Source: Edaphobacter bradus (GTDB lineage: Bacteria > Acidobacteriota > Terriglobia > Terriglobales > Acidobacteriaceae). Taken from it: a DNA stretch of 64,000 nucleotides. Both the position numbers and the translations under genes were made by a program. The stretch covers positions 496,001 through 560,000 of the forward strand of contig NZ_JAGSYF010000001.1 in assembly GCF_025685645.1 (NCBI RefSeq), read 5' to 3'. How positions within the stretch are numbered: position 1 is the stretch's first letter; each line of letters opens with the position of its first letter. Under the pieces are notes generated by a model. That model was given only the letters and a program-made list of their open reading frames with translations, searched no databases and was not told the origin of the DNA. Below, piece after piece: positions 43,462-51,871 of this stretch.

Positions 43462-44652
43462 GTGAGACAAACCTTCAGATCTTCGATCATGGCGTGTATT
43501 TGGATTGCCACTGTGTTCCACGCTAACGATGCGGCGGCAAGGCAACGACAGTCAGTAGCAGTGAGAGACAACAAAACCGATTTCCAACGGCGTTCAGGAA
43601 TCCAGATCGTCAGAAGGCCTGATCGACCCTTTATCGAGCGGCGCAACGGCCAGCAACTCATCAACTTCGATTTGTTTATTAAGAATGTTGGGACAAAGAC
43701 ATACAACCTTGTCTCAATCAAACTCCAGGTATTCGACAGTGGCGACCATCTCGAACTCGAGCGTGAACTTAATGAGAATGGAAGGCCTCCTGCTCTCGAT
43801 ATGATTGGAGAACGCCTATTGCAGCCGGGCAATGTTTTGGACGTATTCCAGCCGTTTTACGCCTTCGATGCGGCAGTTGATGTCAGCCGAATGCACTTTG
43901 AATTGTTGTTTATGGAGCAAGGACATGCTGCTCCACCTGCAGCGATCACGACGGATGAACTGGTCTCCGTGGATGTGCGACCCAGGTCATACAATCCGGT
44001 TGCATTTTCGCTTCCACTCCACGGTTTGGTCCTGGTTCACGATGGTCACGATTTTTATTCCCACCATCGGCGCTACAACCTGGTGGCAAGATACGCGGTC
44101 GATCCCGGCTCGGCAGTATCCGCGAATCTCTACGCGTACGATTTCATGACGACCACGAGCGCAGGCCTACTGTTCAAGGGTGATCCAAATCGTAAGGAGA
44201 ACTGGCTTTCCTACGGAGAACCGATATTTGCACCGGCGGACGGTTTGGTGATCGAGATGGTCTCCGATCTTCCGGAAAATACATTCACCAGCACTGGAGA
44301 TGCTCAATCTCCTTCACTAGAAGAGGCGAAGGATCCAATGGGGTTCGGCAATCACGTGAAAATACAGCATGCTGACGGACGAGTCAGTTGGCTACTCCAC
44401 ATGCAGCCAAATTCGATTCGAGTCAGGGTTGGAGATCATGTGCGTGCCGAACAGCTCATCGGCAAGGTCGGCTTTTCTGGTGATTCACTCTTCCCTCACT
44501 TGCATTACAATGTAACCGACGGTCCCAACTATCCATCTCAGGGCGTGCCCTCCTACTTCAAACAGTTTGTCCGTGTCTTGGGTGAGCGCAGGACACCCAT
44601 GTCCAAGGGCCAGATCGATACCGGCGATATAGTCGAGGATGGGACGAACTGA
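43462..44652 (+). CDS. secreted M23-like (LytM) peptidase domain protein
   Basis: A 396-residue protein starting at GTG 43462, with a signal peptide (SSIMACIWIATVFHANDAAA). The N-terminal half (about 30-190) is an unassigned beta-rich domain. The C-terminal half is M23-like: GEPIFAPADGLVIEMV, GNHVKIQHADGRVSWLLHMQ, VGDHVRAEQLIGKVGFSGDSLFPHLHYNV. His of LLHMQ and HLHY are present, but the first zinc motif (H-x3-D in typical LytM) is not clear, so it may be inactive or use other ligands. The gene is visibly more AT-rich than its surroundings, which suggests horizontal origin. Confidence 0.82.
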   Translation: MRQTFRSSIMACIWIATVFHANDAAARQRQSVAVRDNKTDFQRRSGIQIVRRPDRPFIERRNGQQLINFDLFIKNVGTKTYNLVSIKLQVFDSGDHLELERELNENGRPPALDMIGERLLQPGNVLDVFQPFYAFDAAVDVSRMHFELLFMEQGHAAPPAAITTDELVSVDVRPRSYNPVAFSLPLHGLVLVHDGHDFYSHHRRYNLVARYAVDPGSAVSANLYAYDFMTTTSAGLLFKGDPNRKENWLSYGEPIFAPADGLVIEMVSDLPENTFTSTGDAQSPSLEEAKDPMGFGNHVKIQHADGRVSWLLHMQPNSIRVRVGDHVRAEQLIGKVGFSGDSLFPHLHYNVTDGPNYPSQGVPSYFKQFVRVLGERRTPMSKGQIDTGDIVEDGTN

Positions 44653-45081
44653 TCAGATATGGGAGCTATAGGACAAGTTGCCAGATGAGGGGTGAGATGG
44701 AGCTTCATAGCTCCGAAATACCGCATGGTCAGTAGTCATTTCTCAGGCGCACTTGACATTCATCAGCTCGACGGAACCTCCGATTGCTTAGCGCGAGAAT
44801 TTAATAGCAAGAAATGCATAGCCGATCGCGATTCTACGTTATCTCATAGACATGGACACGATCGGTCCCCAGGCGAGAACGAGCATCTAAAAGTCGGCCG
44901 AGGAGTCGTTGGTTCCATTTTCGATATAGATCCCAACCAACGAGAGGATTGCCACAATGAACGGTTCTACTGAACTGGCAGAAAGTCTCATTACCTCTTC
45001 CCCAATTCTCCCGGAGAGCTTGCGGAACCTCGAGAAGTACCAGAGCGAGCGGCCGATCGGCAATCAGGAGACCGAGAGGCC
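44653..45081. other. region without a recognisable intact gene
   Basis: Short open frames exist (a 93-codon frame at 44692-44973 and a 45-codon frame from ATG 44957), but neither resembles a known family. The base composition is mixed. It is likely decayed sequence upstream of the SCO1-like remnant, in which the N-terminal half of that gene could once have been encoded. Confidence 0.5.
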
Positions 45082-45484
45082 ACACATTTCCTGACCGGCT
45101 CGCCGGCCAGCATCGAAGCCATATCCGTATCAACGGGATTCCAATACGTCCGGGTACCTGGTCCGGACGGAAAGCTTGATCAGTTCGCACATTCGAGTGT
45201 CATCATGTTTGCCACGCCAGACGGCCGACTTTCGAAATACATATCCGGGATCGAGTACACGCCTCGCGATCTGCGTTTTGCACTGCTGGATGCGTCACAG
45301 AAGAAGATCAGCAATGCTGTGGATCTGCTTTTGATTTACTGCTGCAGCTATAACCCTGTTGTTGGAAAGTACTCTGTCGGAATCCTTTCGCGTCGTGAGT
45401 ATCGCAGGAATGGTAACCCTTGTGGTTGTAGGAGGGCTCCTGATGTTGATGATGCGCCGAACAGGAAACCATCGTACGATCTGA
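45082..45484 (+). pseudogene. frameshifted C-terminal part of a SCO1/SenC family gene
   Basis: The frame through 45085-45390 reads HFLTGSPASIEAISVSTGF, HSSVIMFATPDGRLSKYISG and EYTPRDLRFALLDAS, then NPVVGKYSVGI, the C-terminal half of the SCO1/SenC copper-chaperone family as found beside cytochrome oxidase genes. The expected C-terminal membrane helix appears only in another frame (VVSIAGMVTLVVVGGLLML, then MRRTG, stop at 45482-45484), so a frameshift lies near 45385-45400. The N-terminal CxxxC copper site is missing. An open frame that reaches 45576 without the shift is not a real product. Confidence 0.78.
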
Positions 45485-45622
45485 TCGATCATTTCTCCAG
45501 GACGCAAATTAGCTTAGCGGACGAGCTCTCACTGTTACCGGATGACGAGCGCTCCGCAAGCTGTCTGATCAATTGAAATCGCCTCAAACAGAACTTCCTG
45601 CAAATGGGTTCGAGCAAGTCGC

Positions 45623-47338
45623 TTAGCGTGGAAAGAGTGCCTCGCAAGCGGAGCGCAGCCAGATGGTGATCGCCTTCGCTCCTGGATCGGGATAGCCGAG
45701 CACCCGGTCCCCGAGATAACTAGACCGCCCTAGACGTGGTTTCATTTGGGCCGTCGCCTCGACCCCGCGCTCCGCCGCTTCGACCGCGGCCAAAACTGAT
45801 TCGCGCGACGCCTTCCGATCCGGACTCTTCTTTAGTGCCTTCACGAATGGATCGAGCGCATCCAGCATGGTTCGATCGCCTGGCTTCGCGCCGCCCAGTT
45901 CGCTGATGGCCCGGCAGCCCTGATCGAGCGCTTCGGTCCATGGCGCCAATCTGGTCGCGCCGGAGCTCTCCAGAACGCTGCCGCAACGCAGGAAAAGCAC
46001 CCCATAGAGCGGTCCTGATGATCCGCCCAACTCGCGCCGGAGGGTATGACCGAGCGCTTTGAGCGTAGCGGGAACATCGTCCAAAGGGTACGACCCCACC
46101 GAGCCTTGCACGGCTTTGGCCGCACGCTCCATGCTGGCGCCTAGGTCGCCGTCGCCCGTAACGCGGTCCATCTCAGTAAGCTCACTTTCGCCGTTGATCA
46201 GCGCCTTGCATGCGGCCTCGATGGCCTGCTTTGCTTTTTTGCCTGCCTCCGATTGCGCGCCCTTGCCGGTCGACGAGCTCACGTTCGCGCTGACCTCCCC
46301 TGCGATTCTCGATTCCGGTTTGCCTGGCCGTTGTTTCAACACGTTTGGCCATGCAGGAGCCGTTGTAGCTGCGTCGAGCCAGCGCAGCCACTCATCGTTG
46401 ACACCGAGAACGGAGATCGAGACCCCCGCCATATCAAGGGATGAGAGGAATGTTCCGGCATATATTCGCTCCACCGTAAGCCCGTTGCTCTCAAGAAAGG
46501 GCACTGCGTGGCAGGCCACAATCGCCAGCTCCATCTCAGTGACTGCCCCCAGATTGTTCACCATCACAGCCACGCGCTTCTCGTCGCCAAACTTCCCGTG
46601 CTTCAGAATTTCGGTCAGCAACTTCTCTGTTAGCGTATCCGCGGGCTGCAGCTCCGTCCGCTTCACTCCGGGTTCTCCGTGAATACCGAGGCCAAGCTCC
46701 ATCTCACGCTCGCCGAGTTCGAAGCTGGGCTTTCCAACTGCGGGCGAAGTTCCCGCCGAAAACGAAACGCCCATGGTCGCCAGAGACTCGACCGCCGCTT
46801 TGCCCGTTGCCGCTACGTCGGCCAGGCTCTTGCCTTCGGCCGCGGCAGCCCCCACCAGCTTGTGAATGAAAACAGTGCCGGCGAGACCGCGCGCACCCGT
46901 GGCCTGCCCCGTTCCTTTCAGGGCAACGTCATCATCCACGACGACCATTTCGACCGAAATGCCTTCAGAACGCGCCATTTCGGCCGCCAGACCGAAGTTC
47001 AGCCGGTCGCCGGTATAGTTCTTGACCACCAGCAGCACGCCGGACTTTCCCGAAACCGCCTTGATGGCGGCAAAGATGGAGTCGCTGCTTGGCGAGGTGA
47101 AGACGTCTCCGACCACAGCGGCACTCAGCATGCCCACACCGATGTAGCCTGCATGTGCCGGCTCATGGCCGCTCCCCCCGCCAGAGACTATCGCAACCTG
47201 TTGGTTACGAATTAGCCCCACATCCCCGCGGACCATGGCCTTATGTCCCGGCAAGCGGGCCGCACCTGGTTGTAGCACGGCCAGCCCTTGCAGCATTTCT
47301 TCCACGACGTCTTCCGGACGGTTAATGAACTTTTTCAT
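45623..47338 (-). CDS. dihydroxyacetone kinase (DhaK-DhaL fusion, ATP-dependent)
   Basis: Phosphorylates dihydroxyacetone using ATP. ATG 47338 is chosen (MKKFINRPEDVVEEMLQGL), giving 571 residues; the frame to 47428 overlaps the divergent gene. The DhaK domain (about 1-330) has VSGGGSGHEPAHAGYIG and VKNYTGDRLNFGLA. A linker rich in Ser/Lys leads to the DhaL nucleotide domain (about 370-565) with GDGDLGASM for Mg-ADP and SSGPLYGVLF. This is the single-chain type known from Citrobacter and eukaryotes, not the PTS type. It shares a promoter region of about 76 bases with the divergent acyl-activating gene. Confidence 0.93.
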   Translation of the reverse strand: MKKFINRPEDVVEEMLQGLAVLQPGAARLPGHKAMVRGDVGLIRNQQVAIVSGGGSGHEPAHAGYIGVGMLSAAVVGDVFTSPSSDSIFAAIKAVSGKSGVLLVVKNYTGDRLNFGLAAEMARSEGISVEMVVVDDDVALKGTGQATGARGLAGTVFIHKLVGAAAAEGKSLADVAATGKAAVESLATMGVSFSAGTSPAVGKPSFELGEREMELGLGIHGEPGVKRTELQPADTLTEKLLTEILKHGKFGDEKRVAVMVNNLGAVTEMELAIVACHAVPFLESNGLTVERIYAGTFLSSLDMAGVSISVLGVNDEWLRWLDAATTAPAWPNVLKQRPGKPESRIAGEVSANVSSSTGKGAQSEAGKKAKQAIEAACKALINGESELTEMDRVTGDGDLGASMERAAKAVQGSVGSYPLDDVPATLKALGHTLRRELGGSSGPLYGVLFLRCGSVLESSGATRLAPWTEALDQGCRAISELGGAKPGDRTMLDALDPFVKALKKSPDRKASRESVLAAVEAAERGVEATAQMKPRLGRSSYLGDRVLGYPDPGAKAITIWLRSACEALFPR

Positions 47339-47414
47339 GGCGAAGCCAATGTACAGCGTCGAGTCACTTTCTGGGCCGGAGGTAGTTGGTCGCCGTAGTA
47401 TAAGCAAATAACGC

Positions 47415-49985
47415 ATGCGGCCCCACATTGCCAGCCTTGTTGACGATTGGCGCGCCAGCGGTTCTCAGACGGCCGTCGTCCGCTACTCTGGCAATCGCGC
47501 GACAAGAACAAGCTACCGCCAGCTCCTCGACCTCGCGGAACGATTCGCCACCGAACTCGACCGCCGCACGATAGGCAGCGGTGAGCGAGTCGTCCTCTGG
47601 GGACAAAACTCCGCCGAGTGGATCGCTGTGTTCTTCGGCTGCATCCTGCGCGGAGTCATCGTCGTCCCACTCGATGCAGCCGGCTCACCTGAGTTCGCCC
47701 AGCGAGTCATCGCCGAAACAAATCCAAGCCTCATCACCGGCGACACTGATCTACTCAGACAACTCATCACCAGTTCGCCAACGCTCAGCCTCGAAGGCCT
47801 CGCCTCCAACATCCCGCCAAAACCCCTCCCGCCCACTACCGCCGTAATCCTTACCCGCGAAACCCCATTGCAGATCGTCTTCACCTCTGGCACAACCTCC
47901 GAACCTAAGGGAGTCGTCCACACCCACGGCAACGTCCTCGCCAGCGTTGAGCCCATCGAGAGCGAGATCGCAAAATACCGCCGCTACGAGCGCCCATTCC
48001 ATCCGCTCCGCTTCCTGCATACGCTTCCGCTCAGCCACGTCTTCGGTCAGTTCATGGGACTCTGGCTACCGCCGCTGCTCGCCGCGGGAGTGCACTTCGA
48101 ATCACGCCTCGAGGCCGAGCGTCTCATCCGTGCCATCCAGCGCGAGCGCATCAGCGTCCTCGCCGCCGTCCCACGCATGCTGGAACTCCTGCGTGCGCAC
48201 CTGCTTCTGCTGCAGCCCGACCTGGACCAGCAACTCACCTCCTCACAAGACCTTCCCATCTGGAAGCGCCTCCTGCGCTTCCGCAGAGTTCACCGCCTCT
48301 TCGGTTGGAAGTTCTGGGCCTGCATCTGCGGCGGAGCCTCGCTCCCACCCGACCTCGAGCGTTTCTGGAGCACCCTCGGCTTCGCCGTCATTCAGGGCTA
48401 CGGCATGACTGAGACCACCGCGCTCATCACGCTCAACCACCCCTTCAAGATCGGCAAGGGCACCCTCGGCAAGCCTCTCCCCGGCCGCGAGGTTCGCATC
48501 GGCTCCGACGGCGAGGTCTCTGTCCGCGGTGAGGTGGTCGCCACCTCCACGTGGCAGCAAGGCGCCATCCAGCAGCGCAGTGACCCGTGGCTCGCCACCG
48601 GCGACCTCGCCTCTCTCGATGAAGAGGGCCAGCTCCGTTTCGTCGGCCGAAAAAGCGAGACCATCGTCACCCCCGCAGGCCTCAACATCCATCCCGAAGA
48701 CCTTGAGACGGCACTCCTCCGCCAGCCGCAGATCTCTGCCTGCGCCGTAGTGCCCGCGGCACAGCAACCCGTAGCGGTCCTCGTCGTCCCCCAGGGCCAC
48801 GCCGCAGCCGAACAGGCCGTAGCCTCTGCCAACCGCGATCTCGCCGACTTTCAACGAATCCGCCACTGGTATCTCTGGCCAGCCGCCGATCTCCCCCGCA
48901 CCTCCACCGGCAAGGTTCGCCGCAGAGCCGTCGCAGACTGGACTGCCCGCCAGATCGCCTCACAGACTTCGCTCACCGAAAACCCAACAACAGCCGATCC
49001 ACTCCTCGCTCTCGTCGCCTCCATTGCCTCCGCTCCAGCCACAAAGACAGACGACACCGCCACGCTCGCCGAAGACCTCCACCTCGACAGCCTCGGCCGC
49101 CTGCAGCTCCAAACCGCCATTGAGCAGCGCTTCGGCATCGCCCTCAGCGACGAAGCATTCCTTAGCATCGAAACTCTCGGCCAGCTCCGCGCTGCAACAA
49201 CCGTACCCTCAACTCCGCAAATCCAGGAAGCAATCGCCACAGGCGCCACACCAAAACCATCTCAGATCCCGCAGCCCCCACAGCCCAGCGAATTCCTCTA
49301 CCCACGCTGGCCCTGGTCGCGCGCCATCGCCGCCATCCGCATCCTCTTTCTCGAACTAATCATCCGGCCGCTGGTCTGGCTACTCCTCAATCCCGGTGTT
49401 GAGCGTCCGCAAACCGCAAGCCTCCCCACGCAACCAATGCTGTTGATCTCTAACCACGTCACATTCTTCGACGCTGCGCTCGTCCTTTATGGCCTCCCGC
49501 TCAAAATTCGTCAACGCGTAGCGATCGCTGCAGCGGGCGAGATGCTCGAAGACTGGCGTCATGCGCGCAACCAGCCGCACTGGTGGCAGAACGTCCTCGC
49601 CCCGCTGCAATACCTGGCCCTCACCGCGCTCTTCAACATCTTCCCTATACCGCGTCAGGCCGGCTTTCGCCGCAGCTTCGCGCACATGGGCGAAGCCCTC
49701 GACTGTGGTTACCATGTCCTGATCTTTCCTGAAGGTCGTCAATCCCTCAACGCAACCCTGCTACCATTCCGCTCCGGCATCGGCCTGCTCGCGTACGAAT
49801 CCAACACCGCCGTCCTTCCCATAGCCATTAAAGGTCTCGACGACCTCGTCTCCCGCAAACGCCGCTGGTTCCACGCCGGTCTCAACACCGTTCGCATCGG
49901 AGCGCCCATTCGCCTCGACCCTTCACTCAGCGCCGAAGAGGCCACAGTGGCACTTCACGAGATCATGCAAAAGCTGCTCCAATAG
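47415..49985 (+). CDS. three-domain AMP-ligase / acyl carrier / PlsC acyltransferase protein
   Basis: An 856-residue protein. Residues 1-520 are an acyl-CoA/acyl-ACP synthetase-type AMP-binding domain: FTSGTTSEPKG (157-167), GYGMTETT and ATGDLASLDEEGQLRFVGR. An acyl-carrier domain follows with the phosphopantetheine Ser559 in DLHLDSLGRL. The last 200 residues are a PlsC-type acyltransferase: NHVTFFD (Asn680, His681, Asp686) and FPEGR (771-775), after a hydrophobic segment near 640-660. It could load a fatty acid on its own carrier and pass it to a glycerol-phosphate-type lipid. The order is the reverse of E. coli Aas, with an extra carrier domain. It is divergent from dihydroxyacetone kinase. 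Confidence 0.9.
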   Translation: MRPHIASLVDDWRASGSQTAVVRYSGNRATRTSYRQLLDLAERFATELDRRTIGSGERVVLWGQNSAEWIAVFFGCILRGVIVVPLDAAGSPEFAQRVIAETNPSLITGDTDLLRQLITSSPTLSLEGLASNIPPKPLPPTTAVILTRETPLQIVFTSGTTSEPKGVVHTHGNVLASVEPIESEIAKYRRYERPFHPLRFLHTLPLSHVFGQFMGLWLPPLLAAGVHFESRLEAERLIRAIQRERISVLAAVPRMLELLRAHLLLLQPDLDQQLTSSQDLPIWKRLLRFRRVHRLFGWKFWACICGGASLPPDLERFWSTLGFAVIQGYGMTETTALITLNHPFKIGKGTLGKPLPGREVRIGSDGEVSVRGEVVATSTWQQGAIQQRSDPWLATGDLASLDEEGQLRFVGRKSETIVTPAGLNIHPEDLETALLRQPQISACAVVPAAQQPVAVLVVPQGHAAAEQAVASANRDLADFQRIRHWYLWPAADLPRTSTGKVRRRAVADWTARQIASQTSLTENPTTADPLLALVASIASAPATKTDDTATLAEDLHLDSLGRLQLQTAIEQRFGIALSDEAFLSIETLGQLRAATTVPSTPQIQEAIATGATPKPSQIPQPPQPSEFLYPRWPWSRAIAAIRILFLELIIRPLVWLLLNPGVERPQTASLPTQPMLLISNHVTFFDAALVLYGLPLKIRQRVAIAAAGEMLEDWRHARNQPHWWQNVLAPLQYLALTALFNIFPIPRQAGFRRSFAHMGEALDCGYHVLIFPEGRQSLNATLLPFRSGIGLLAYESNTAVLPIAIKGLDDLVSRKRRWFHAGLNTVRIGAPIRLDPSLSAEEATVALHEIMQKLLQ

Positions 49986-50007
49986 CTGCGTAGCCGAGAG
50001 GGAAGCG

Positions 50008-50658
50008 ATGCTCTTCGAAGATCGCAGAGACGCCGGCCGCCAGTTAGCCCACAAGCTCGCGCACCTCCGTGGCCAGCCCAACACGCTCCTCCTCGCGCTC
50101 CCACGTGGCGGTGTCCCCGTAGCCTATGAGGTCGCCCGCGAACTCAACCTTCCCCTCGACATCTTTCTCGTCCGCAAACTCGGGGCTCCCGGCCACGAAG
50201 AACTCGCCATGGGCGCGCTCACTGGTGACGGAACCTGCGTCTTCAATCACGACGTCATTCACGAGCTCAACATCCCCGCCTCCGCAATCGACGAGGCCAT
50301 CGAGCGCGAGCGTCTTGAACTCCAGCGCCGCGAGCAGCAATACCGCGCCGGCCAGCCTCCTCGCGCCATCGAAGGCAAAACCGTCGTCCTCATCGACGAC
50401 GGCCTTGCCACCGGAGCCACCATGCGCGCCGCCGTCCGCGCTCTTCGACCCGTCGCGAGTCAGGTCATCATCGCCGTCCCTGTCGCCGCAGCGTCCACTT
50501 GCGACGATCTCCGGAGCGAAGGCAACCAGGTTCTCTGCATCCATACCCCCGAGCCCTTCGCTGCCGTCGGCCTCTTCTACCAGGACTTTCGCCAGACCAC
50601 CGACGACGAGGTCCGCACCCTCCTCGCCCAATCCTGCCAGCCGCCGCATTCGAACTAA
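50008..50658 (+). CDS. phosphoribosyltransferase family protein
   Basis: A 216-residue type I phosphoribosyltransferase fold. The PRPP loop is VVLIDDGLATGATM, and LALPRGGVPVAYEVA and VRKLGAPGHEELAMGA near the N terminus are typical of the COG1926 group. That group is often annotated only as predicted phosphoribosyltransferase. It begins 22 bases after the acyl-activating gene and could be co-transcribed. The nucleobase or other substrate is unknown. Confidence 0.9.
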   Translation: MLFEDRRDAGRQLAHKLAHLRGQPNTLLLALPRGGVPVAYEVARELNLPLDIFLVRKLGAPGHEELAMGALTGDGTCVFNHDVIHELNIPASAIDEAIERERLELQRREQQYRAGQPPRAIEGKTVVLIDDGLATGATMRAAVRALRPVASQVIIAVPVAAASTCDDLRSEGNQVLCIHTPEPFAAVGLFYQDFRQTTDDEVRTLLAQSCQPPHSN

Positions 50659-50747
50659 AGATCCGTCAGCCGTATTGCAGATAAAATAACTAACGGCTCG
50701 CGCGAAATGCTGATCTCGACACCGCGCAAGCCGGAAAGGCACTCCCC

Positions 50748-51782
50748 TTGAAGGCACTTGTAAAAAGCCGCACCGAGCGCGGCCTCTGGCTCGAGGACGT
50801 ACCCGAGCCCGAAATCGGAATCAACGACGTCAAAATCCGTGTCCTCTACACCGGCATCTGCGGCACCGACCTCCACATCTACGACTGGGACGCCTGGGCC
50901 CGCTCCACCATCCGCCAGGGCCTCGTCATCGGCCACGAGTTCGTCGGTGAGGTAGTAGCCTTCGGCTCCAACGTCACCGATCTCGCCATCGGCCAGCTCG
51001 TCAGCGGAGAAGGCCACGTCGTCTGCGGACGCTGCCGCAACTGCCTCGCCGGCCGCCGCCACCTCTGCGCCCACACTCTCGGCGTCGGAGTCAACCGCGA
51101 CGGTGCCTTCGCCGAGTACATCGTCATCCCTGTCACAAACATCTGGAGCCACGCCCCCGGCATCAACCTCGAGATCGCCGCCATCTTCGACCCCCTCGGC
51201 AACGCCGTCCACACCGCGCTCGCCTTCCCCGTCCTCGGCGAAGACGTCCTCACCACCGGAGCCGGCCCCATCGGCATCATGGCCGCTGCCGTCGCCCGCC
51301 ACGCCGGCGCGCGCTTCGTCGTAATCTCCGACCCTAACCAGTACCGCCGCGACCTCGCCACCAAAGTCGGCGTCACCCTCGCCGTCGATCCCCGCGCCAC
51401 CCCGCTCAAAGAGATCCAGAAGCAACTCAACATGCAGGAAGGCTTCGACGTCGGCCTCGAGATGTCCGGCAACCCCGCCGCCTTCCGCGAGATGCTCGCC
51501 AACATGAGCCACGGCGCCAAGATCGCCATGCTCGGCATCCCCTCCGAAGACATCTCCATCAACTGGAACCAGGTCGTCTTCAACCAGCTCACCATCCGCG
51601 GAATCTACGGCCGCGAGATGTACGAGACCTGGTACAAGATGACGGTCATGCTACAAAGTGGCCTCGACATCTCCGGAGTCATCACCCACCGCCTGAACTG
51701 GCGCGACTACGAAGCGGGCTTCGACGCCATGCGCTCCGGAAACTCTGGCAAAGTCATCCTGGACTGGCGCGACGTAGCCTGA
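50748..51782 (+). CDS. tdh: L-threonine 3-dehydrogenase
   Basis: A zinc- and NAD-dependent enzyme that oxidises threonine to 2-amino-3-ketobutyrate. The start is TTG 50748 with GGAAAGG upstream. Cys38 in [14 protein letters not shown] is the catalytic zinc ligand; GHEFVGEV and the structural-zinc cysteines in [15 protein letters not shown] follow. The nucleotide fold has [15 protein letters not shown]. At 344 residues it matches E. coli Tdh (341). No kbl (2-amino-3-ketobutyrate CoA ligase) gene is adjacent. Confidence 0.95.
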   Translation: MKALVKSRTERGLWLEDVPEPEIGINDVKIRVLYTGICGTDLHIYDWDAWARSTIRQGLVIGHEFVGEVVAFGSNVTDLAIGQLVSGEGHVVCGRCRNCLAGRRHLCAHTLGVGVNRDGAFAEYIVIPVTNIWSHAPGINLEIAAIFDPLGNAVHTALAFPVLGEDVLTTGAGPIGIMAAAVARHAGARFVVISDPNQYRRDLATKVGVTLAVDPRATPLKEIQKQLNMQEGFDVGLEMSGNPAAFREMLANMSHGAKIAMLGIPSEDISINWNQVVFNQLTIRGIYGREMYETWYKMTVMLQSGLDISGVITHRLNWRDYEAGFDAMRSGNSGKVILDWRDVA

Positions 51783-51871
51783 AGTCCGGCACTCAGATAG
51801 ACCCAATGGTCGGGCGCCCCATCCTTCGCGCACTTTGGCGAACGGTGGGCGCCTCCATGTTTTTGCACGGG

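Noticed and set aside
44692-44973. 93-codon plus-strand open frame
   Set aside because: It has no family resemblance, sits in a decayed region and its composition is unlike a functional domain.
45205-45576. Intact 123-residue protein
   Set aside because: Its first half is SCO1-like and its second half is the wrong-frame reading of the SCO1 membrane helix, so it is a pseudogene fragment.
50655-51512. 285-codon minus-strand open frame over tdh
   Set aside because: It is antisense to a clear threonine dehydrogenase, is a monotonous Asp/Glu/Gly/Val string, and is an artefact of the GC-rich codon pattern.
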